Source of the DNA: Membranipora membranacea
Taxonomy: Eukaryota > Bryozoa > Gymnolaemata > Cheilostomatida > Membraniporidae
Assembly (NCBI GenBank): GCA_914767715.1
Contig: OU612070.1
Location: forward strand, 18,650,025 to 18,714,024
Reading direction: 5' to 3'
Length of the DNA stretch: 64,000 nt
Notes under the pieces: model-generated
Database searches by the model: none
What the model was told of the DNA's origin: nothing
Seen by the model: the letters and a program-made list of their open reading frames with translations, nothing else
Shown here: positions 56,546-64,000 of the stretch, one piece after another
Position numbering within the stretch: the stretch's first letter is position 1
How the letters are laid out: the number at the start of each line of letters is the position of its first letter
Position numbers and translations under genes: made by a program

Positions 56546-59325
56546 GATCTTAGCCAATAGGCCGAGAAGCTTCTGTACCTCCTCTAAAGACAGGCAAACA
56601 ACAGAACAAATAGTATTCTGGCATCATAGAACAGTGCTATTACAGTGCTATCAATACCTGATCCTCGGAGCAGCGTCAGGGATAGGTTGTTAGCTGTGTA
56701 CGCTCAATCAATTTGGATATATGATCTGAGAAACGTAAATGCTTATCAAATTGAACTACCAGTAGCCTCGAGGAGGGTTTGAACAAGATCCACAAGATGA
56801 CTTGCTGGGATAATTCATCCTACGGGAATTTGATCTGAGGGGATAACTTAAACAAAATAAAGCATTTGCCGAAGTTAGTCATGAGTCATGACATCACTTG
56901 CTGCGCTGCTGCAACCTCTTATGTATACACAGTTGTATTTTGACTTTTGACTCCTTTGTATATCACAGTCCCACAGGCTCAGAGGAAATCCACCTTCATC
57001 CTGTCGTCAGCATACCGCTGCTGACGTGCTTTTAGTTTGCTCATGAATTAAGTTTCAGTTGATTTATTTTCATTGCATTGCATTGCACTGGCATTGCTAA
57101 AATTTATGTGTTAGGAAATTTCTTTTTAGAAGCAAGTATTAAAGATCGCAGATGATGTCCGGTTTTTATGGCATAACATTTTGAGAGAACACTGATTATA
57201 TGATGTTATCATCTACTCATCCAAAGTCAAAATGTATCGCTTACCCACATATCAAGTGACAATAATCAGAGTCGTACCCTCACCAAAACTCCTTGATAGC
57301 TCGAAAATGAGACGCCCAAGAACCGTGAATATACTACGCATATACTAGCATATGTAAGCGTATGAAAAGATATATTTATTTATTGAGGTTTTCTAAAAGT
57401 TATTAATTAAAGCAAATTAAAAATAACTTGTTGACCTCACACACATTAACATAGATATAAAAAATGACTTGAGTAAAAACTAAAAAGATATAAGTTGTAG
57501 CAAGGAGTTAAAGACTTTAACTCCTTGGTAGTAGGGTGTTACATAGTATATAGTGAGTAGGATAATAAAAGCATGGTATCATAAATTACGTGAATAAAAT
57601 GAAAGAAGAAACAGAGAATGGCAAACAAAAAATGCAAGTTAACAACATTAGGAATGATTAAATGATAATGTGAGAAACGGACTGGGCCGTGTACACAACA
57701 GGGTGTAGTTGGCTTGCTCCGAGTCTACTCTGATGAGCGAGAGGGCTTTTATATTTAATTTAAGGTTCTATGTGTTTTAGCACTGAAAGCCATCGCTCGA
57801 ATTATGAATCATTATTATATCCCACAGAAGGGTCTCAAAGATAGGCTGATATACAATACACGGATCTACTATAGACTGATATACAATACACTGTTGCGAC
57901 AATTTCTGAAGGTCGTCAATGACCGATATCAATTAATTTCCTGACACAATGTAACACACGCACTGTTTATCTACTCATGAGCTTAATTCACTAGCCGTCG
58001 TCACGAGTGTTAACTTAAATTTAATTCAAGATTATTATAATACACAATCTATTTAATTCATCACAAGTTATATATATATTGCAACTTCTGATGTCTGTTT
58101 ATGATCTAATACATGAAAGCGCCGACAAGGCTGTCTACAAGTGTGTGAAGTTTGGATTGCCTTTGAATACACAATTGTGACTACTAAAGAGTCAAGCTGC
58201 TTGGATTATCAATTATTTATGTCAACCAGACAGGCATAAAACTAATCTGTTTAGACTAAGACTATTTATTTAATTACCCTGACCATTTAAATCAATTGAG
58301 ACAAAATACACATATAAAATATTTATATAAGATAACAATATTAAAAGTCGTTCCGAATGTTCTAACCTGACTGTCCTTGCACTCTCGTCCTTGGCTATAG
58401 GCCAGAATGCCAGATGAGTTCTGATTTAGTCGCTGATCGCACAAACAAGTTGATATACTTTTGAATTACACAACAATACAATATATTATATGATATAATC
58501 ACTTCTCTTATTTCACAATTTAAGCCACTGATAAAATAGGACGACGGTCCTGTTGCGTTCCTGCCTTAATATTAACTGATCTCTATACGTATTGTTGTGC
58601 CACTGATATATTTGTGACACGGTCTTCTGGTTGGCGGTTTCACTTTGATGATATAATATAGTGTTGTACATTCAGGTGCAGCTGGTGTAAGTATTGCTGA
58701 GGTTGATGATAACTGGTAATTGTATTCTCTTTCTTCTTTAGGAGTGATGGTGGAAGTTAGGTGCTATACTGGACTCGACATTATTTCTATTCTGGTGTAT
58801 TAATCTGGCGTTCGGGTCCTCATATATATATGTCAGAAGGTAGGGAGGTCATACTAAGCTGATGCTAAAATAGAAATCTCCACAAACCAGGGTTAATTCA
58901 CAGTTATAATAAAACGCTATTAAGTGTCGTTTTGTTTTTCTTTTTTAAATAAAATCCTATCTACTGATAGGCTGTTAATAATTCTGTTTACTTTTAAACT
59001 CAACGTTAGTTTCACAATATAATCTCAACACCTTAAGATTCAACTATAATGTAAAATCATTAATATTTTTCAGATTATGGGTTTATGGATTTAGATATGG
59101 ATATGGCTTTATTGACTGTACCATCACCTCTTGTTCAAAATGAGGTTTGAAGGAAGACGATGTTGTGTGTCTTATTATTTTGTCACGTTTTTAAAAAAAC
59201 GTCAGCAACTTTCCCCACCCTAGCTCCTTTTCCATGGATCAAGCCCAGTTCCTTTGCATGCAGTTGGAAGCGTTCGCTAGATCTCTCCAAAAAAAAACTT
59301 TAGTACTAAGATCTCTGCATATGCT

Positions 59326-59499
59326 TTTATCATGGTAGTGACTACCCTCAAAGATGGTGATGCACACATTTTCTCTGGTTGAGCTATCACCGCAGAAAAT
59401 TGTTAATGTCGGTTTATCATGGTAGTGACTACCCTCAGAGATGGTGTTGAAAACATTCTCTCTGGTTGGGCTATCACCGCAGAAAGTTGCTATTGTTGG
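59326..59499. repeat. 87-bp tandem duplication
   Basis: Two units begin TTTATCATGGTAGTGACTAC and end near GCTATCACCGCAGAAA. They differ at several positions. Confidence 0.8.
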
Positions 59500-59570
59500 T
59501 TTTTTTTGCCATTCCTTCGGTACAGTAATTCTGTCTGGTATTTATCCTGTCTGATAATGAATCTCAAGAA

Positions 59571-59745
59571 ATATATCAATTTGTTTATAGTACTGCTGCA
59601 TGTTTTAAAATTATCACCCTAACATAATATATCAATTTGTTTATCTTACTGGTGCATGCTTTAAAAATTGTCACTCTGACATAATATATCAATTTGTTTA
59701 TAGTACTGGTGCAGGCTTTAAAAATTGTCACCCTGACAATAATAT
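59571..59745. repeat. Three tandem units of about 58 bp
   Basis: Units begin ATATATCAATTTGTTTAT, continue TACTGSTGCA and TTTAAAA, and end TCACCCTGACATAA. They lie directly downstream of the 87-bp duplication. Confidence 0.8.
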
Positions 59746-60843
59746 GAATGTATCAGGGAGAGGGGGAGAACAGGCTCTTGCGATAATAATTCAAACTTTC
59801 AATCTGTTTGGCTCTGCCCTCTGATGGTTGAATGTGAAACAGTATATATCATCAATCTGAAGTTGCCTGATTTGTTATATGGGTTGTATCCATTCCCTTC
59901 AGGTCAGGGTGTTGCAAAATGATCTCATAGTTGAAAATAAACAATATGCACATCAATTTGACTAGTTTCTAATTTCTATGTACCAGGTCGTGTATTTGCG
60001 CATGAGACCTCAATGCCCACAATGTGTTAATGCGCTGAGTCAGTGTCATGGGTAAAATTAGAGATGATTCCAATATTTAAAATACAATTGAGAGAATAAT
60101 AGAATTCAAACAAGAAAATCAATTTCAACAGGAAATGAATTCTATCCTCCCACGTTTTATAATTAAACAGTATCTACTGCTGCTCAATAATCAGTAGACA
60201 CCGTGAACTGACCAATCAGAATCCACTATAGCGGCAGCAGCGTAAAATACAGGATTACTAATCACTAAGAATAGCCTCGTTATTGACAAGTCAATAACGT
60301 ATTAGAGCACTGTGGCACTATAAGTTATAGAGCTGCGCAGATATAACGGATTTGGCTTTTTTCACTTACTCTATATGAAACAACAAACAGATGAAAATAT
60401 TTGAATCTGATATAATGCCGCTTGGTAATGAAATGGATAATAATTAAGACCACTGCACTAGTGCGCTCTATTTGTCAAAGGTATGCGGTCGTTTTGTTTG
60501 CCTTTTATGTCTCAAGTTCATTAGTCTGAGCCCCCAGACTTTGCCCCCGCCCGACTGCCCCCCCCCCCCCCGGCGACAAGTTCATCTGTTCATGGTGTTC
60601 GGTTTACGCGCTGTTTGCTTTTATCAAACTAATTGGGTATCTGTGCAGCTCTAGAATGAGAGAGCTACGGCACTATACTATATTATGCGTAAATGTCATC
60701 AGGAGATTGTGACACGAGCGGTATTACGTTCAGAAACGATACTCTGTCTCGAATATTGATTTTTTTTTCAGCTAGGCTAATACTAAACTCCTACTGCCTG
60801 ACAAATAGATCAAAACCAGCAAAGTCGAGAGTCTCGTTGTAAA

Positions 60844-63490
60844 ATGATAACAACGACTTATGGCTGTCTCACAGCTGTTTTGTGTCTGTGTGCGCTGCCG
60901 GTGGTGCTGTCGGCAGAGTTTGTGACCAATCATTGGCATGTAACGCTGAAAGAACCACTGCAGACGGAGCAAGTACGGGATCTGGTGAAAAGCGGCGGAT
61001 TTTCTGTTATTAACCAGGTAAGTAAAACTTACAATATGTTTGCCGGGAGAGCTATGAAATATAAAATTTGCCAACCACATGTTAGAGTACAGTGACACTA
61101 CCAAACCTCCTAACTGCAACTTGCGATAACAAAAAGAGACCGAAACTGATTCTGATCGCATATTGTACAGCTAATAAGTCAAGAGTTGAAAAGTGTTACA
61201 TTTTAATAGTTGTGTATAACAAGTTTACCACTCTATAGTTCTGACCCATCCCATCTCATCTACTGTCAGCTCCCCACCCCCCCTTGGTAAAACAGGGCTT
61301 TTGATTAATTTTTCATGTGCGTTAAAGATGTACCAAACATTATTAGTTTTGATAATCAAAGTCACTCTCCTTTTTCAATTGGATCTGATATCGTGCTCAT
61401 GCAAAAGAAGCGTCATTTCAAACCAATTAAAGCAGATTCCCCTTATTTTATTTGGGTAATAACTCGGGCCGGACAAAGTATACAGGTTTAATATTTTACA
61501 CTATTTAGGTGGTTGGCTCAGACAAAGAGTACCATCTGGTCCATAATGGATTACCATCAGGTAGAAGGAAGAGAAGCATACCACACACAAGGCTACTAAA
61601 GTCACATATGCAGGTATGTCATGGCATAATTAGACCAAGTTTGGTCCATTTTCCTGTATCCCGAGTCGCTCCCGATCCACTGGTCACGCCGCAGAGTGAA
61701 CAGTGGAAGGGAGCAACAGGAATGCAGGCAATTTGATTAAACTTGTTCTATGGCATAATATATACTTGTCATAAGATCAGGATGGGGTAATATGATGTTG
61801 GTTAAAATGTTGGTTAAAATCCCAATGGTTAGTCACTCACCACATCGTGGCGGCGAAATAGTGTGCCTTAAGGGCGAGGCTGAAATGTCTGCGCCAATTT
61901 GCTCTCAGTTTGTAGGCAGGTCAGAGCACACCTTGGGGTCCAACAACTCCCAGTAGTCGTTGGACTGCAGTGGGATTCGAACTCAAGACCTTCAACACTT
62001 GCATGCTGAAGGACCGGCGCTCTAACCACTGAGCCACCTCCTAGCAGCACTCAGGAGGGAACAGGCTCCAACTATAGGGAATCGCTAGAACCGTTACATT
62101 TTGGAACTCATATTTCCTCTGGCGTTTGATTTGTTGCCATGTCTCTGGGGTCAGAGCTTCAAGCCTAATATTTTTGAGTAATTGGGGCAAAGATAAACAA
62201 ATTTGCATTACACAAGTGTATATTATTTTCTAAGCTTGGCAAAGGTGTCAGAAAGCACCAATTTGTGCTATGCCAGGGAAATTCGCAGGGACCAAACAAA
62301 AAGCAATCTATTACAAGAGCCTTAGGAAACATGGATAGGACCACACACACTGCGAAAAAAGTATCAGGATTGTATCATGAGCCCCTTGGGACTCATCCTT
62401 GATTGACATGAAATGAATCAATATCATGGCGGTGAATATTTTCAGATTGCTGACGCAGTGCAATTAACAGGTTTTCAGCGAAGTAAGCGAGGATATAAGC
62501 CTTTATATAAATCAGCAACAGGAAGTAAACTAAACTACAGAACAAACACAAACAAAGACGGAGATTCATCCGATCCGACCGACCCGCTTTTTAGAAAAGA
62601 ATGGTATCTGGTAAGTTTAATAATAACCTCAAGCAAATAAAACTGATCTTGGCAATGAGATTTCATCATAATAGCCATTTTGTTTACCCTATGATAAAAT
62701 CATGATGTCATGAACTACATATGACAGAGAAAGATATTGATCATTATTTTCTGCTAGAAAAGCTTGATTTTCATGTCTTATTTACAACCATTCTATTTGT
62801 ATGTATTGTAAACTCGGTGCTTGTATTTGACAACAAGAAATATATAATCAAGATGTTCCTAATAATAAAATTTCAATTTCACAATTCATAGAAGAAAAAT
62901 ATAAATATGGACACATTGAATATAATAAATACCTAGTGTGTTAACAGAAAAACACAGGACAGGCAGGAGGAAGCCCAGGATTGGACCTCAATGTAGAGGG
63001 AGCGTGGAGTAAAGGGATCACTGGTAAAGGTATCACCACAGCTATCATGGACGACGGAATAGACTATCTACATCCAGACCTTTACCACAACTTTGTGAGT
63101 GAGCAAAAATCATCCATCCACAAAACATCACTGATAATGACGTAAGGCAAGGCGGCAGTAAGCGACAAGTTGAGAAAAACATAAAATAATAGGAAGCGAA
63201 TCTTGGGATAGTATACATGGACAAATTCACAGCGTGACAAGAGGCAGCTGAAAAATTGAACGGTCATTGATAGGAAGTTGTTTATCAGAGATTGTTGACT
63301 AATGTTGAATGTCTCGATGTTTTGTAGAATGCAGACGCGAGTTTTGACTTCAGCAGTAATGACCCATATCCATACCCTCGGTACACCGATGACTGGTTCA
63401 ACAGCCACGGCACCAGATGTGCTGGAGAGATCGCTGCCAGAAGGGACGGTAAAGGAGCTGTGGGTGTAGCTTATGACTCAAAAATTGCAG
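60844..63490 (+). CDS. PCSK2: Neuroendocrine convertase 2 (PC2), exons 1-5, partial at right edge
   Basis: Subtilisin-like prohormone convertase that cleaves neuropeptide and hormone precursors at dibasic sites in secretory granules. Exons 60844-61017, 61509-61613, 62446-62610, 62948-63094 and 63328-63490 have GT/AG borders and consistent phases, giving 251 complete codons. A signal peptide covers about residues 1-23 (GCLTAVLCLCALPVVLSA). The prodomain has a secondary site RRKR at 77-80 and the primary activation site RSKR at 105-108 before GYK. The catalytic domain starts with DPLFRKEWYL and NTGQAGG. The catalytic Asp is Asp183 in IMDDGID and the His is His224 in NSHGTRCAGE, 41 residues apart as in vertebrate PC2. 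The block SSNDPYPYPRYTDDWFNSHG is characteristic of PC2. Later exons, with the oxyanion Asp, Ser and P domain, lie beyond the window. Confidence 0.95.
61631..61749. mobile_element. TAGAMCAAGTTT-family foldback MITE with perfect 10-bp target duplication
   Basis: It lies in PCSK2 intron 2. It begins TAGACCAAGTTTGGTCC and ends GATTAAACTTGTTCT. ATGGCATAAT occurs exactly on both sides (61621-61630 and 61750-61759). The centre contains CACTGGTCACGCCGCAG, a signature of the family. Confidence 0.88.
61907..62043 (-). repeat. tRNA-derived SINE in PCSK2 intron 2
   Basis: On the minus strand, GTGGCTCAGTGGTTAGAGCG (A box) and GAGTTCGAATCCCACTGCAG (B box) are followed by an unrelated tail with CAACGACTACTGGGAGTTG. 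No acceptor stem forms, so it is a SINE. Confidence 0.65.
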
Positions 63491-64000
63491 GTACCAATGC
63501 TGATGTAATTTCTCTCCATTTCTGAGCTCACAGAACGGGCCATCTCACCATGCTGGTGGATGGTGCAATCATTGCGCTTCCTTTTCACATCCAGGTGATT
63601 GGTGCGGCAGAGTGCAGGAGCCAATAATGATTGATACAGTCATAAACATATAAATACATATAACATTGCCATGTTGATGGTTCCGTACTGGCCCGATGAC
63701 GCTTTTTTTCTCAACGTCATGTCCAAGTTTAGAAAATTAAGCTCTGTAAAGCTAAATATAGACGTCAACAAGTTGCCTATAACTATATGTTATTTGTATA
63801 CTTTCAAGCCAACCTCTATAAATAAATGAATATAGAGTGACATGCCACACCGCAGATTTGGAATGATGTTGCTAATGCGTTGGCGAATCAAACTGCGCTC
63901 AAGGAAGTGCAAATAAATAGCCAATTAAAATCGCTTCTTTCGAAATTAAGGCAGTAATCTTGAGAGGCAACTTGTGACTAAGAAATCAATAAACAGCAGA

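Larger units (their letters stand above)
54533..60843. other. Largely non-coding region upstream of PCSK2
   Basis: Apart from the two possible exons, the MITE and dispersed repeats listed, I see no gene. It contains an 87-bp tandem duplication at about 59326-59499, three units of about 58 bp at about 59571-59745, a repeat block at about 57170-57480, and a 14-base C tract near 60559. The last few hundred bases should include the PCSK2 promoter. Confidence 0.45.

Noticed and set aside
57170-58900. Possible LTR or other large transposon in the gene-free stretch
   Set aside because: Some blocks recur near 51-52 kb and 26.8 kb, but I could find no terminal repeats, primer-binding site or coding remnant to define an element.
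63853-63957. Short frame IWNDVANALANQTALK... resembling the C-terminus of a retrotransposon reverse transcriptase
   Set aside because: The resemblance is limited to the first few residues and there is no upstream RT domain in the window. It may be a LINE 3' fragment, but this cannot be supported.

Overview
This window is nuclear DNA of a bilaterian invertebrate. Coding sequence is broken into short exons with GT/AG boundaries, intergenic DNA is AT-rich and full of foldback (MITE-like) transposons and tRNA-derived SINE fragments, and one gene is the neuroendocrine convertase PC2. Species cannot be fixed from the sequence. A lophotrochozoan or similar invertebrate is only a guess. All exon models below were built by eye from splice signals, reading phase and family similarity.

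Layout. (1) 10-14833, minus: a complete nine-exon ACBD3/GCP60 gene (acyl-CoA-binding domain, coiled coil/Gln-rich region, GOLD domain). (2) 16712-20706, plus: a gene for a basic protein built from about eight degenerate 35-residue repeats. It has two homologous last exons of identical length and phase, which look like alternative termini. (3) 21681-25742, minus: a complete six-exon AGPAT1/2-type lysophosphatidic acid acyltransferase. (4) 27.5-48.1 kb, plus: a locally duplicated cluster. It holds three copies of a secreted pentraxin-PAN/apple gene (A decayed, B intact, C with one frameshift). Between B and C lie an intact GT31 beta-1,3-galactosyltransferase-like gene, an orphan last exon of a paralogue, and further decayed duplicate DNA. 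(5) 48.1-60.8 kb: mostly non-coding. It contains an intronless ORF for a two-membrane-segment protein with an N-myristoylation-like start, a 7-bp minisatellite, a 2-kb 42-bp minisatellite, and two possible minus-strand exons of an unrecognised gene. (6) 60844-63490, plus: the first five exons of PCSK2, which runs off the right edge.

The genes do not form one pathway. ACBD3, AGPAT and PCSK2 are secretory-pathway or ER/Golgi genes. The pentraxin-PAN and GT31 genes form a separate duplicating cluster of secreted or Golgi proteins, consistent with innate recognition or glycan biology, but that role is inference.

The most notable non-genic signal is a family of foldback transposons. They share termini close to TAGAMCAAGTTT and several copies have clear 10-bp target-site duplications. 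The family includes a 660-bp member and a sibling palindrome shared by two segmental copies of the pentraxin gene.
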